Below are positions 10,670 to 28,662 of a DNA stretch of 45,000 nt, one piece after another. The DNA comes from Halocaridina rubra (Eukaryota > Arthropoda > Malacostraca > Decapoda > Atyidae): NCBI GenBank assembly GCA_037179515.1, contig JAXCGZ010000056.1, positions 1-45,000 of the forward strand, read 5' to 3'. The notes beneath the pieces were generated by a model, which was given only the letters and a program-made list of their open reading frames with translations, made no database searches and was not told where the DNA came from. Positions within the stretch are counted from its first letter, which is position 1; the number at the start of each line of letters is the position of its first letter. A program made the translations under genes and the position numbers.

Positions 10670-10858
10670 TGTTTTACGTCACAGACTCCCTTTTCTACCA
10701 AGGGCTAGGACGTTTGCCTTCTTGCGAAGGACTTGTTTTGGCATATGTAGTCGTTACCCTGAGTGCATGCCCTTGCTAACCTCAAACCGTGACGGGGCGC
10801 AAACCTTCGACCTGACACCTCAAAGTCGCGGACGCTACCGCTTGAGCCACAGTGACTA
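10670..10858 (-). mobile_element. tRNA-derived SINE, family A, copy 6
   Basis: Reverse orientation, from TTTTACGTCACAGACTCCC to CCGCTTGAGCCACAGTGACTAC. Full length. Confidence 0.87.
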
Positions 10859-11211
10859 CAACAAATTTCTTAAGTGACGAGAATATTTCCCACATACTTT
10901 AAGTATCTCCCCAAGATGATCTGGAGAACGATAATACACAAAGCTAGAAATTCCATTAACTTTCTCTTTAAATATGTGACTCGCACACTTTTTTCCCCCT
11001 TATCGCCTCCGATGTTCGCACAAGTACATTCCACCACCGACCCCACACATTTAATGGTATATTGATCAATCACGTTGAGTCGACAGGAGCTATTGCCAAA
11101 GAAGCGCAACTACCCTCGCCTTTTTATCGTTAAATGGGTCCGACGAAGAGAGAGGCTGTAAGAGCGAGCCACTAAAAAATGTTACACCCTCGAATGGCAT
11201 TCATTTTGTTG

Positions 11212-11404
11212 TTCCGGTTTTACGTCACGGACTCCCTTTTCTACCAAGGGCTAGGACGGTTGCCTTCTTGCGAAGGACTTGTTTTGGCAGATGTAATCGT
11301 TACCCTGAGTGCATGCCCTTGCTAACCTCAGACCGTGACGGGGCGCGAAACCTGGACCTGACGCCTCAGAGTCGCGAACGCTACCGCTTGAGCCACGGTG
11401 ACTA
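11212..11404 (-). mobile_element. tRNA-derived SINE, family A, copy 7
   Basis: Reverse orientation, full length. GCATTCATT lies near both ends (11197, 11413), but with a gap of 8 bases on the right, so a target duplication is only possible. Confidence 0.87.
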
Positions 11405-11596
11405 CTCGAGTTGCATTCATTGCGGATGTAAAAGACATTCACAAATATTGCAATAGGTCGGGATAGCATTATTTATTTTTTTTTATTATGTTCGTTGTAA
11501 AACAAGTAAAATGTTAAAAACGATTCGGCAAGATGGAAATTGGGCCTGTAAAGTTAATGAATATTTTTATAGGTTGAAAAGCAATTGGAAGCCGTA

Positions 11597-11629
<33 letters not shown>

Positions 11630-11656
11630 CCTACTACTACTACTACTACTACTACA

Positions 11657-11688
<32 letters not shown>

Positions 11689-11701
11689 GAATAATGATAA
11701 A

Positions 11702-11769
<68 letters not shown>

Positions 11770-11842
11770 TGATAATAATAATAATAATAACAGCAATAAT
11801 AAAAATAATAATAATAATAAAATAATAATAATAATAATAATA
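11597..11842. repeat. Compound trinucleotide microsatellite (ACT)n-(AAT)n
   Basis: An ACT tract to 11655, then AAT to 11842 with scattered GAT, AAG and CAG variants. Confidence 0.95.
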
Positions 11843-11939
11843 AAGGCAACAAGTAATAAAATAAAAACATATTAAGAAACCAGAGAGCAACCGTGTATAA
11901 TAAGTTCACTGGGTTGTTCACACCATTGGGCAAATTTTT

Positions 11940-12207
11940 TTTTCTCAACTCAGATTTTTTCGGCCTTTTTGAGTCACCATTAATCCCAATGGAAATCGGG
12001 GTGGACACAGACAGATGAAGGATTTTTCCTTAGTGGCAGCTCTTCTCACGTGTATATGGAGTTGCTATTTCTCCCTAGCTTCTTAGAGGCTAGATTTTGA
12101 TTTAGGGTCAAATTTTTATGGTCCGATACTCTTCTTAACACCGACTCTTTTTACCGGGCATGGGATCGCACTTAGTAGAGCTGACTTGCTCCCCCGGTGG
12201 ATGAATA
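11940..12207 (+). repeat. Family G repeat fragment
   Basis: Includes ACCGGGCATGGGATCGCAC and GAGCTGACTTGCTCCCCCGG. These correspond to a shorter block at 2296-2370. Class unknown; interrupted at its 3' side by a family A SINE insertion. Confidence 0.5.
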
Positions 12208-12235
12208 TATGAATTAAATTTACTTCTTTATAGCA

Positions 12236-12430
12236 GTAGTCACCGTGGCTCAAGCGGTAGCGTCCGCAACTTTGAGGCGTCAAGTCGAGGGTTCGCGCCC
12301 CGTCACGGTCTGAGGTTAGCAAGGGCATGCACTCAGGGTAACGATTACATCTGCCAAAACATGTCCTTCGCAAGAAGGCAACCGTCCTAGCCCTTGGTAG
12401 AAAAGGGAGTTCGTGACGTAAAACCGGATC
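12236..12430 (+). mobile_element. tRNA-derived SINE, family A, copy 8, with TSD
   Basis: Full length. AATTTACTTCTTTATAGCA (12217-12235) and AAATTACTTCATTATAGCA (12431-12449) match at 17 of 19 positions, a clear target-site duplication. Confidence 0.9.
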
Positions 12431-12547
12431 AAATTACTTCATTATAGCAAACTTTAGATGTTAGTAATACTTATCTCGTTATTAATCTATAATGCATTAA
12501 CGCTTCGATTACATGTTACTTTTATTAACTAGCAATCATTATCATAT

Positions 12548-12672
12548 CTCTGCCTTGTCCTTAAACTTCCACTTTTCTTCCTCTAAATCTTTTTTTGGTG
12601 CCTGGCCCTGGTGAGGGTAATTTTTTTGCCTGTCCCGATATCACACTCATAAAATAAAATAAATTAATAAAT
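12548..12672 (+). mobile_element. Family B repeat, copy 6 (3' part only)
   Basis: Variant 3' end as in copy 2: CTTGTCCTTAAACTTCC, GGTGAGGGTAATTTTTTTGCC, CCCGATATCACACTCATAA. Confidence 0.75.
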
Positions 12673-12689
12673 CACTATATATCGGAAGA

Positions 12690-12690
12690 A

Positions 12691-12751
<61 letters not shown>

Positions 12752-12752
12752 T
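12690..12752. repeat. (AAT)n microsatellite
   Basis: About 21 AAT units. Confidence 0.95.
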
Positions 12753-12954
12753 AGAAGAAACAATATAATAGCATATATAACAGAAAAAAAATGTGACCAA
12801 TAAATAGAAAAGAATAGAAATACTGTATAAAAATGTAAGAATTGACTAAATATTTATAAAACCTTAAGATCAACAGATTTAAAAGCTTGCTTCTAAAAAT
12901 AGGAAGAATAATACATGATCTATGCTATTATAGATATAAAAGTGCTGCTTATCC

Positions 12955-12991
12955 AACTTTCACTGCTTTGAGAGAGAGAGAGAGAGGGAGA

Positions 12992-13036
<45 letters not shown>

Positions 13037-13112
13037 TTAACTCTTCATCCTAAAAATATCAGTTATTTTTAATAGAATATGATAAAATTATCGTCCATTT
13101 AACTTTCAATGC

Positions 13113-13167
<55 letters not shown>

Positions 13168-13236
13168 AGCTCTTGATCCTAAAATATCCAGTTACTTAAA
13201 ACATGATAAAATTATTGTCCATTTAACTTTCAATGC

Positions 13237-13304
<68 letters not shown>
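12955..13304. repeat. Three tandem units each holding a (GA)n tract
   Basis: Units start at AACTTTCA[C/A]TGC (12955, 13101, 13225). Each has a (GA)n tract (12970-13034, 13111-13162, 13240-13303). The first two tracts are followed by TTTTA[A/G]CTCTT[C/G]ATCC and ATGATAAAATTAT. Periods are 146 and 124 bp, differing mainly by GA length. Confidence 0.88.
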
Positions 13305-13306
<2 letters not shown>

Positions 13307-13764
13307 GTTTCCGTTACGTGCACATTTCAACGTCGACATATATGCATTCTGCTGACACTAGCAAGCAATGTTACGTCATGCAGTTCAGCAGTGGCGCTTC
13401 CGCTCCACCGTGAAGCGACCTGGATTTGCAATAAATAAATAAATAAATAAAAATAAATGGAAGCCAAACAAATGGATAATATATCAAAATCAGGTGACAC
13501 CATTGGAATGTAAACATTCATGCCATACCATAAAATCACATGTTTTAGCAAGGTCTATTTAAGAGATCATTAAATGAAGTCTCTTAAGGTGACGGGCCAA
13601 AAGCAATCGTTATATTCAACCTATTGCCAAGAAAAAAGGCAGGCACGTGGTTGGTTCTGTCTCTTTTATTTTGCCAATTATTCTCGCTTATGCAAACAAT
13701 GCCCATAAAATAGAGCCACGTGTAAACTATATTTACATGTAAATTAAGTCACATTGTAAATTAA

Positions 13765-13768
13765 AGTG

Positions 13769-13803
<35 letters not shown>
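13765..13803. repeat. (GA)n microsatellite
   Basis: About 17 GA units. Confidence 0.95.
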
Positions 13804-13805
<2 letters not shown>

Positions 13806-13869
13806 GATGAGTCATTGAGCAACTATGAACTATTTAAATTTCAAATAGCGACATTCAAAATGGTTGGCG

Positions 13870-13872
<3 letters not shown>

Positions 13873-13941
<69 letters not shown>
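13873..13941. repeat. (TA)n microsatellite
   Basis: About 34 TA units adjoining a tRNA-like repeat. Confidence 0.95.
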
Positions 13942-13946
<5 letters not shown>

Positions 13947-14020
13947 ACCCCGACCAGGACTCGAACCTAAGACACATAATCATTTAATATCAGTAGGCTA
14001 ACCATTGCCTTCACAGATTA
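13942..14020 (-). repeat. tRNA-like repeat (family E), single diverged copy
   Basis: ACCCCGACCAGGACTCGAACC and AAGACACATAATCA match the arms of the foldback at 21601-22116. In reverse it carries a B box GGTTCGAGTCC. Like that foldback it sits next to a (TA)n tract. Confidence 0.65.
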
Positions 14021-16546
<2,526 letters not shown>

Positions 16547-16766
16547 CAATTTCTTAAACAGTGTAAACCTAGGATACCATATTGTTAGTTAGCTAGACAC
16601 ACAAATAGATTTCATAAACGAATCTGACGCGGTTCTGTGTATGACTAAGTTCCCGTAAGGGATCCTAACCATGCACAAAACCGCGTCAGATGCGTTTATG
16701 AAATCCATTTGTGTGTCTAGCCAACTAGCAATATGGTATCCTAGGTTTACACTTTTTAAGATATCG
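16547..16766. mobile_element. Palindromic MITE-like element, copy 2 (diverged)
   Basis: Same terminal and internal sequence as 706-929, including TAAACCTAGGATACCATATTG and ACCGCGTCAGATGCG arms, also centred without a loop. It has several arm mismatches, so it is older than copy 1. Confidence 0.78.
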
Positions 16767-17417
16767 AGCCTTTGTGTCAACACTTGGGGGAAAAAATTAC
16801 AAATAGAAACATGTGCATTACCAACAGATTTTTAGTATATTGTAACCGTGGTTACGTCTTACTGGTTTTGAACATAGTCTAATCCATAACTCCATTTTAT
16901 CCTACACATGTTAACTCCTTACACAGTCTATTATTCACAAGAATGGCACCATAATTACAATAGTATGTATGTGACATATACAAGAAGTTTAAAATACTAT
17001 AGTCAAAGGGCGATGTTATTTATAAAATATTAATGAAATTCCAAGTTACATCATCCAAAGACCAGAATGGGCTAATATAGTTACTTCCTCAGAGACTTGA
17101 GTAATATTCTTATTTCTACTAAGATTCGCCCCCCCCTTTTTTTTTTTACTCCGTCCCTCAAAACTGGTATTTATGGATCTTCATCAAATAATAATTTTCA
17201 GATTTTTTTAAGGATTGCTTAGGTCAAAAAAGCAGATGAACTGTTTTTTTTTTCCACCATGCACCCACTAAATATGTTTGTTGTGAGAATGCAAGAGATA
17301 TGAATGAGTGAAGAGGGATTGTGAACTTGTGACGATGTCAAAGGAATTTCCTACTTTTCCTCGTGTTGTAAGTGAGATGGATAAATGTGGGAGATCGGTA
17401 TGAGATGAAGAAGTAAG
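16767..17417. other. Stretch without a recognised gene
   Basis: AT-rich with short homopolymer runs. Nothing supported. Confidence 0.4.
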
Positions 17418-17420
17418 CTA

Positions 17421-17670
17421 ACAGGGCTTCGGTCACGTAATGCAAAGAGAAGAAGACCATGTTGGTAGGAGGGTTAAGGATATGGAAGTGGAGGGACGGA
17501 GAGGAAGGCCGAAGTTCCGATGGAAGGATAACATAGAATATGATATGCGGGACAAAAGGTTAAGGGATCAGTATACGTTAGACAGGAAAAGGCAGAAAAG
17601 GCTATCAAGAGACAGTGACCCCATATGAAAGTAGGTTAAAGCTAAATACAGAGAAGAAGCTATGAGATGA
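17421..17670 (+). pseudogene. Non-LTR retrotransposon RT C-terminal relic
   Basis: Reads FGHVMQREEDHVGRRV, then EGRRGRPKFRWKDNI, DRKRQKRLSRDSDP and a stop. This matches the familiar C-terminal tail of RTE-like reverse transcriptases: GHVMRR…GRRGRPK.RW.D…DR..WR.…DP. An in-frame TAA sits just upstream (17418), and the catalytic domain is absent. After the stop the sequence KAKYREEA in a shifted frame also resembles such tails. A 5'-truncated, decayed insertion. Confidence 0.75.
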
Positions 17671-17767
17671 AGAAGTGGAGATAAGCCAACTACGAATGTC
17701 GAGCAAAACGTCAGACGATGAAGAAGTGGAGATAAGCCAACTAAAATTGTCGAGCAAAACGTCGGAA
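17666..17767. repeat. Tandem duplication, 51-bp unit
   Basis: Two copies of GATGAAGAAGTGGAGATAAG … GTCGAGCAAAACGTC in the 3' part of the RT relic. Confidence 0.85.
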
Positions 17768-17863
17768 GACCCTTATCCATTTACACTGTGGATGTCCCAA
17801 GCTGTGTTGTAGTGGTGGAGAAAGAGGGACTCAGTCCTTTCTTATTGCTGGCCTCATTGCAAT

Positions 17864-17868
<5 letters not shown>

Positions 17869-17925
<57 letters not shown>
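17869..17925. repeat. (GA)n microsatellite
   Basis: About 28 GA units. Confidence 0.96.
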
Positions 17926-18778
<853 letters not shown>

Positions 18779-19178
18779 TCTAAGTATATATTTCAAAAGA
18801 AAGTTTCCTTATATTACAAGGATTACTTTTACTATGAACATTGCTGTAATAGTATGGAACTGTTTAAAATTTGTATATGCCTAATTAATTCTGAATTAAA
18901 AGAGAGAAGCGGAAAACAAATAGCTATTCATTTTCAGGAACAAATATAAGATTCGTTTTAATAGTCCATAGAACTGTTTCTCGCCTCTTGCACATGTGCC
19001 CTTCGGACTCACTCCATGTGAGACGGAATCATGAGAAAAGCCACGTATGCAAATTACTTCATAGAAATGGAGATAAGGGCAGATAAAAACCTTGTAATAA
19101 TCTTTTGAGTTTTAAAGCTCCACCCCCCTCCTTCACTGATAAATGTCAAGGACAGATATTTTGGGAATATTACAATTT

Positions 19179-19304
<126 letters not shown>

Positions 19305-19331
19305 ATGCATGAAACCAAACCATACAAGAGT

Positions 19332-19336
<5 letters not shown>

Positions 19337-19423
<87 letters not shown>
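19337..19423. repeat. (GA)n microsatellite
   Basis: About 43 GA units, 35 bp after the (TA)n tract. Confidence 0.96.
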
Positions 19424-19426
<3 letters not shown>

Positions 19427-19653
19427 TGTGTCAAAATAGTATTAAAATAACTTTTATCAAGAAGTAAATAAGTAAACATGAGAGTACTCTTGTTTATCAG
19501 CTAAAAAGTCAAGTATAAAAGTGTGTTCCTAGGACATAGTACGCCATTTAATAACAGTTAAAAGAGTATGAGTGTATGTATGTGTGTATATTTGTGTGTT
19601 TGTGTACTTGCCTAACTGTGCTCATGGGAATGCCCAGTGCCTGTAACTCCCAG

Positions 19654-19655
<2 letters not shown>

Positions 19656-19739
<84 letters not shown>

Positions 19740-19764
19740 AAATTGCATACATTGGTGCATGTGA

Positions 19765-19836
<72 letters not shown>
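19656..19836. repeat. Two (TA)n tracts around a 30-bp spacer
   Basis: TA tracts at 19656-19735 and 19766-19836 separated by a TGCATACATTGGTGCATG-containing spacer. Confidence 0.95.
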
Positions 19837-19837
<1 letters not shown>

Positions 19838-19838
<1 letters not shown>

Positions 19839-19935
19839 ACCCATCTTCATAGGTAACCTTTGAAGATGGGTATATAAATATACTTGTAAGCGCCTTGGTA
19901 CTCCGATTGCTCCTTTTTCGCCTTCATAGTTAGGA
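19838..19935. repeat. Dispersed repeat fragment (family F) with small hairpin
   Basis: TACCCATCTTCA … TGAAGATGGGTA form a 12-bp stem. The following TAAGCGCCTTGGTACTCC resembles 31913-31932. Confidence 0.5.
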
Positions 19936-20028
19936 TGGATCAACACATGACTCGGACAAACGTTAATAAGCTACGGAGATGGACTGGTAACGAGATAGAC
20001 AGCATTAATAACGAGTTTTGTTGTTGTT

Positions 20029-20143
20029 GTTCCGGTTTTACGTCACGGATTCCCTTTTCTAAAGGGCTAGGACGGTTGCCTTCATGCGAAAGACTTGTTT
20101 TGGTAGATATAATCGTTACCCTGAGTGCATACCTTTGCTAATG
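20029..20143 (-). mobile_element. tRNA-derived SINE, family A, copy 9 (tRNA head missing)
   Basis: Starts TTCCGGTTTTACGTCACGG and stops at ACCTTTGCTAA. The tRNA-like part is absent. Confidence 0.83.
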
Positions 20144-20273
20144 CGTTTTAAAACGAGTTATTATATCTGAAAATGTGGCACATGTAAATTCTGTACTATA
20201 AGAAATATCAGTTGTAATCTTCAAGAATCAATTACTTACGGTAAATATAATCAAATATATTAGTAGGCAGTGT

Positions 20274-20420
20274 TTCTTCTTCTTCTTCTTCTTCTTCTTC
20301 TTCTTCTTCTTCTGCTTCCTCCCCTCCTCCTCCTTCTCCCTCTTTTCCCCCTCCTCCTCCTACTTCTTCTTCTTCTTATTATTATTATTATTATTCCTCT
20401 TCTTCTTCTTCTTCTTGGAA
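20274..20420. repeat. Polypyrimidine (CTT)n/(CCT)n tract
   Basis: About 145 bp of almost pure pyrimidine on the + strand, with a short (ATT)n interruption at 20378-20394. Confidence 0.93.
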
Positions 20421-20877
20421 TCCTCTCAGACCTATAGGAATTTTCCTCCTTCTTTGCCTTCTGCAATTTATTCTTCCAGTGCGAGAGTGTGGAGAAGTCT
20501 GGAGACTGAATATTCATAGAACGTACCATCAACAAGTTATAAAGTATACTTTAATGAGGTGAGGGCGCCACAGAACCTGTTTTCTTCCTGTATTTTAGTC
20601 ATTTTCTTTGATAATGGACTCTGCCATAGAGATTAGATACTCGTTTACCATTAAGTCCCCGAGGGCTGCTGTCATATTCCCCTTCACTTAAGGTTAAGGA
20701 TCTCTAAGGAAAGGCAGAGTCAAGGGAGAGTGATAACACAGAGCCCGACTAGATACCTGCCATCTAGCCAGACCCCAAGAGCTTTTTCACTCAATTGGAC
20801 CCAGTGATCACCAGCTAATGACTGAATAATCAGGAAGACTTATAGGAATTCACCGACCCCCATTTAATTGCTGTATA

Positions 20878-20880
<3 letters not shown>
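20421..20880. other. Stretch without a recognised gene
   Basis: Somewhat less AT-rich (for example around 20640-20790). No frame or motif supports a gene. Confidence 0.35.

Positions 20881-20883
<3 letters not shown>

Positions 20884-20949
<66 letters not shown>
20884..20949. repeat. (TA)n microsatellite
   Basis: About 33 TA units. A family B 3' end follows immediately. Confidence 0.96.
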
Positions 20950-20952
<3 letters not shown>

Positions 20953-21006
20953 AGGCCTAATAAGAGCAATTTTCTTCGCCCATCCTGGTGTCATACTAAT
21001 AAAAAA
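20950..21006 (+). mobile_element. Family B repeat, copy 7 (3' end only)
   Basis: CCCAGGCCTAATAAGAGCAA then CCTGGTGTCATACTAATAAA. As in copy 1, a (TA)n tract sits in this part of the element. Confidence 0.7.
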
Positions 21007-21232
21007 AGAAAACTCAAAGAAATTCCCTGCATTACCATACCCAACCAATGATATGTTATTTTGAAGCTAGTCTGTCTGTCTGACATTTTTTTTTTCGTAT
21101 CGTAAATAGTAGTATTGTCTCGCTCATCATTATATCAAAAAATATATATGAGTGTACCCATATTTTTCCCGAGGTGCCACTTGGTCATTTGCTGTCTCCT
21201 CCTACTCCATTTTCTCCAAGAAACCAGGCAGG

Positions 21233-21235
<3 letters not shown>

Positions 21236-21311
<76 letters not shown>
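21236..21311. repeat. (CT)n microsatellite
   Basis: About 38 CT units with one CC interruption. Confidence 0.96.
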
Positions 21312-21314
<3 letters not shown>

Positions 21315-21470
21315 TTGAGATGAGATGGCTCGCCTCTTGCCTGTCTTCTAGATGTCAACACTGTCTTAACAGAACAATTGGAACACATTTTTTTTTTTCA
21401 CGCGCATTATAACAGGCTGCGGTTCAAGGTCATTCTCAAGGCGAATAAACTTCTTTAGGCACTTTTTCGT

Positions 21471-21474
21471 ATCT

Positions 21475-21534
<60 letters not shown>

Positions 21535-21600
21535 ATATATAATATATATATATATATAATATATATATATAATATATAATATATATATAATATATATTAT
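21471..21600. repeat. (CT)n passing into an AT-repeat
   Basis: CT to 21534, then ATATATAATATAT-type sequence up to the left arm of the foldback. Confidence 0.93.
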
Positions 21601-22269
<669 letters not shown>

Positions 22270-22472
22270 TTTTTGCGCACGCGATCGACCTTTTGCATGC
22301 CAATATAGCTAATACTCTACCTGACAAAGGGAAAATCCCCTGCAAGACGTATTACAGTATTAACAAAATATTTTGGTTCCTGACAGTCATTGCAACCTCG
22401 ATTTTTTTCATGCAAGATTTATTATCATACGCTATGAAGAATGTGGGGATTTATAACCAAATTCGACTGGAA

Positions 22473-22476
<4 letters not shown>

Positions 22477-22509
<33 letters not shown>
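22477..22509. repeat. (GATA)n microsatellite
   Basis: Eight GATA units. Confidence 0.93.
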
Positions 22510-22817
22510 GACGGTCTCAGGATTTGTACCAGATTTCCCTATACATAGTCACATCACCTTGGTATCCCAGACATCACTAATCACCACTCAGGATTCCTCG
22601 ATTATTCCTCTTCATACTTGTGATTTTATGCTTTGAAAAAAAAAAAAATGTACTACCTGTCACGCTGGAGATGTATCCGGGCATTTCGGAAATAGCTTGG
22701 TCTATGATGGCTTGAAGCAATATATCTAACAAATCTCTTGGAATTTTACATCAGAACTATTTCCGATGATTTACCGCCTTCATTTTAATGGAAAAAAAAA
22801 TCTGATTTTATTAATAG

Positions 22818-22956
22818 ACTCGATTTTACGTCACGAACTCCCTTTTCTACTAAGGGCTAGGACGGTTGCCTTCTTACGAAGGACTTGTTTTGGCAGATGT
22901 AATCGTTACGCTGAGTGTATGCCCTTACTAACCTCAGTCCGTGACGGGGCGCGAAC
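22818..22956 (-). mobile_element. tRNA-derived SINE, family A, copy 10 (truncated in the B box)
   Basis: TTTTACGTCACGAACTCCC to GTGACGGGGCGCGAAC. The rest of the tRNA head is missing. It is followed by a short repeat of its own GAGGTTTGTAAGGGCAT segment in opposite orientation. Confidence 0.82.
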
Positions 22957-23003
22957 TGAGGTTTGTAAGGGCATTATATTAATGAAAATGCAAAAAAAAA
23001 GAA

Positions 23004-23035
<32 letters not shown>

Positions 23036-23411
23036 CTTTTCTGATTATGCTAATGAAAATTCTGGTACACTGAAGTTTTATGTCTCTTTTTACTTAAATA
23101 AATAAAAATAATATACTATCAGGAAAGGGCCGGAAAATCAATTTGAAAATTTCGTGTAACCGATTTGAATTGTCATTTAGATGATGCAATGCCTTCCTCT
23201 TAGTTTTATGAAACTCAAGGATTATTGCATTCAGGACTTGCCATGGCATTTATATTATGAAATCCAGGTAGATTTTTTATCTTATGTTGTTATTATACTG
23301 ACGATTGCAAATTCATATCAGCAGCTGAAATCGCTGTGCAAGCAGAAAATGCTTAATAGTACTTACATAACATTAAATATAAATTTGCATAATGCAATTT
23401 ATGCAGAGGAT

Positions 23412-23619
23412 GTAGTCACCGTGGCTCAAGTGGTAGCGTCCGCGACTTTGAGGCGTCAGGTCGAGGGTTCGCGCCCCGTCACGGTCTGAGGTTAGCAAGG
23501 GCATGCACTCAGGATAACGATTACATCTGCCAAAACAAGTCCTTCGCAAGAAGGCAACCGTCCTAGCCCTTGGTAAAAAAGGGAGTCCGTGACGTAAAAC
23601 CGGAACGAACGAACGAACA
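23412..23619 (+). mobile_element. tRNA-derived SINE, family A, copy 11, with TSD and (GAAC)n tail
   Basis: Full length with A box TGGCTCAAGTGG and B box GGGTTCGCGCCCC. The 3' tail is GGAACGAACGAACGAAC. TTATGCAGAGGAT (23399) and TTATGCATAGGAT (23620) match at 12 of 13 positions. Confidence 0.92.
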
Positions 23620-23632
23620 TTATGCATAGGAT

Positions 23633-25925
<2,293 letters not shown>

Positions 25926-26140
25926 GAGCAGCTGCTGGTTTATCGATTAACATTTAAATAACGTCCCGTCGGGCAGATCAATGAAGGTTCTTCCAATGTC
26001 GAATATATATTCTTGTGCTTTTATAACGATTTTTCCTATTCCGTTGATGTTAATTCTGTCATTTCAATGAAGTTGTGAATTAAAGTTCATTTTCAATATT
26101 TATAATTGCTTGATGATTATTCTTTCAAAAGTAGACAAAT

Positions 26141-26360
26141 AATTTGTTTAATGCCTCCGCAAATATTCAAGTAAATAGACTAGTGATATCAATGCTACTA
26201 CTACTATTACTACTACTACTACTATTACTACTACTACTATTACTACTACTACTATTACTACTACTACTGCAATTTGTTTAGTGCCTCCGCAAATATTCAA
26301 GTAAATAGACTAGTGATATCAATGCTACTACTACTATTACTACTACTGCTACTACTACTG
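26141..26360. repeat. 130-bp tandem duplication containing (TAC)n
   Basis: AATTTGTTTA[A/G]TGCCTCCGC begins at 26141 and 26271. Each copy ends in a (TACTACTAT)n array, longer in the first. Confidence 0.92.
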
Positions 26361-26510
26361 TATTCTTAATTGACGGATTAACTATGTCATTTACGAGAAC
26401 GGAAGCTTAGGGACTCGGTAAATAAAAGAGTAGATGGTAATGAAATGTGATGTTCAGAACATTAAAAAATATTGTCAACGAAATTTGAAACAAATATATC
26501 GACTCTGTCG

Positions 26511-26615
<105 letters not shown>

Positions 26616-27031
26616 ATTTTTTTTCGCCACCAAGAAGGAATCACGTGGAAATTTACTGCGAGACTCGAAATTTTCCGTGCATGTGAGAACTTATTACGGT
26701 TACCTTTCGGAGCCTGCAGACGTACTCAAAGACCCATCGTATGATGCCCGTAGGTACGCACGCACACACTTGCATACTTGTATACACACATACGGACGCA
26801 CACAACAAGAAACCAAATTGGCAGGATGTAAACAAGCCACTTTTTAGCGTAAGGAAAATTTGCGATTTGGAATTCGCTGAGTAAAGAAACGGTAAATGCT
26901 AAATAAATTTATAGTTTTTAGGAATGATATTTATGAATGTTAGTGCATGTAATAGATAAATCAACTAGATGGATTGTTATTAGCATTGGACTCACGCGTA
27001 ACAACTGGGTGGAGTGTCATACTAGAAGGCT

Positions 27032-27217
27032 GGTTTCGGTTTTACGTCACGGACTCCCTTTTCTACCAAGGACTAGGACGGTTGCCTTCTTGCGAAGGAC
27101 TTGTTTTGGCAGACGTAATCGTTACCCTGAGTGCATGCCCTTGCTATCCTCAGACCGTGACGGAGCGCGAACCCTCGATCTGACGCCTCAAAGTTGCGGA
27201 CGCTATCGCTTGAGCCT
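27032..27217 (-). mobile_element. tRNA-derived SINE, family A, copy 12
   Basis: TTTCGGTTTTACGTCACGG to CGCTTGAGCC. Nearly full length, missing only the first bases of the tRNA head. Confidence 0.87.
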
Positions 27218-27370
27218 TGCAAGGCAGGTAATAACTTAAAATGTCCTCCACGGTTTTGACAATTTAGGAAGACGACACCTTGATAATAAGGACTCTAGAA
27301 CTAGATGCTATAGTTTGAAGTACTAGACTGAAAACGTCTTTGCTGATGTAAGGAAATAATTTGGTGATAC

Positions 27371-27565
27371 TTTCACCGTGGCTCAAGCGGTATTGTCCGC
27401 GACTCTGAGGCGGCAGGTCGAGGGTTCGCGCCCCGTCATGGTCTGAGGTTAGCAAGGGCATGCACTCAGGGTAACGATTACATCTGCCAAAACAAGTCCT
27501 TCGCAAGAAGGCAACCGTCCTAGCCCTTGGTAGAAAAGGGAGCCCGTGACGTAAAACCGAAACAA
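27371..27565 (+). mobile_element. tRNA-derived SINE, family A, copy 13
   Basis: TCACCGTGGCTCAAGCGG to GTGACGTAAAACCGAAAC. Full length. Confidence 0.87.
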
Positions 27566-28090
27566 CACCCACTTTTAGTGTGTGTTATACAATTTGACAA
27601 AGTGATCTATGTTAATATAGATATTTATCGTACACTAAGCTGACCTAACCTGATCTTACTTAACTCAACCTATTCTAACTTAACCTAGATTACAACTTCG
27701 GTGTAAAAGTCTTTCATTTACGGTGACTGCTTGAAATAAATTATACGATTGATTTTTGATGAACTGGACTAGCTTATATATATACATAGTTCAACGAAAA
27801 ATTCCGATCAGTGTGCTAAATATATTAATCCCTCACGATTAGCAGTTTTTTTCTCTAAAATATCATCAAAATCCACCCGGATACCCACAACTAATTTTAA
27901 ATCCATATTAAGGAGTTATAATGTGTATCCAGTCATCATTAAGACTTTTTTTCGTTTTCTTTATGTTTAAAGTGTAGATCGCACACTTAAATAAAAACGT
28001 GTATGTGAATCACACTAAAGATGAATCGTATTCGTAGATCGCACACTATAGAAGGACCTATATTTTTAGGACTCGTTGATAATTGGACTT

Positions 28091-28274
28091 CGCTAAGCGA
28101 AGAAACTGTAAACGCTAAAGTCAGACACGATTTCATTTGAAAATATAAGAGTTCGTGGATAAACCAACCAGAAGACCTGTACCGCTAAGCGAAGAAACTG
28201 TAAACGCTAAAGTCAGACACGATTTCATTTGAAAATATAAGAGTTCGTGGATAAACCAACCAGAAGACCTGTAC
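28091..28274. repeat. Perfect 92-bp tandem duplication
   Basis: Two copies of CGCTAAGCGAAGAAACTGTA … CCAGAAGACCTGTAC with no difference seen. A diverged relative of the unit start lies at 26868-26900. Confidence 0.93.
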
Positions 28275-28290
28275 GAGCGTAAGGGGTTTT

Positions 28291-28433
28291 TCGCGCCCCG
28301 TCACGGTCTGAGGTTAGCAAGGGCATGCACTCAGGGTAACGATTACATCTGCCAAAACAAGTCCTTCGCCAGGAGGCAAACGTCCTAGCCCTTGGTAGAA
28401 AAGGGAGTCCGTGACGTAAAACCGGAACAAATA
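28291..28433 (+). mobile_element. tRNA-derived SINE, family A, copy 14 (5'-truncated)
   Basis: Begins in the B box (CGCGCCCCGTCACGG) and keeps the 3' end GTGACGTAAAACCGGAAC. It starts 16 bp after the 92-bp duplication. Confidence 0.85.
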
Positions 28434-28662
28434 GTTCATTTACTCGTACAAAGGATGTCGCGAGACTTAGTGGGAACTGTTCACACATAAGACACGAGAA
28501 ACTGAATTAATTAATTATAGTAACTTTCTTTCGAAAGTTTCCTCAGAATTCGCATCGTGACGCATGCAGCTAGATACATTAAAATGGTCACATAAACAAA
28601 AAAATAGTCAAAAAAGTATAAACAACTATTGAAAATAAGGAATACTTACTACTGTTATCATT

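Noticed and set aside
20260..20535. Arginine-rich 91-codon minus-strand frame
   Set aside because: It is the translation of a (GAA)n/(GGA)n polypurine tract.
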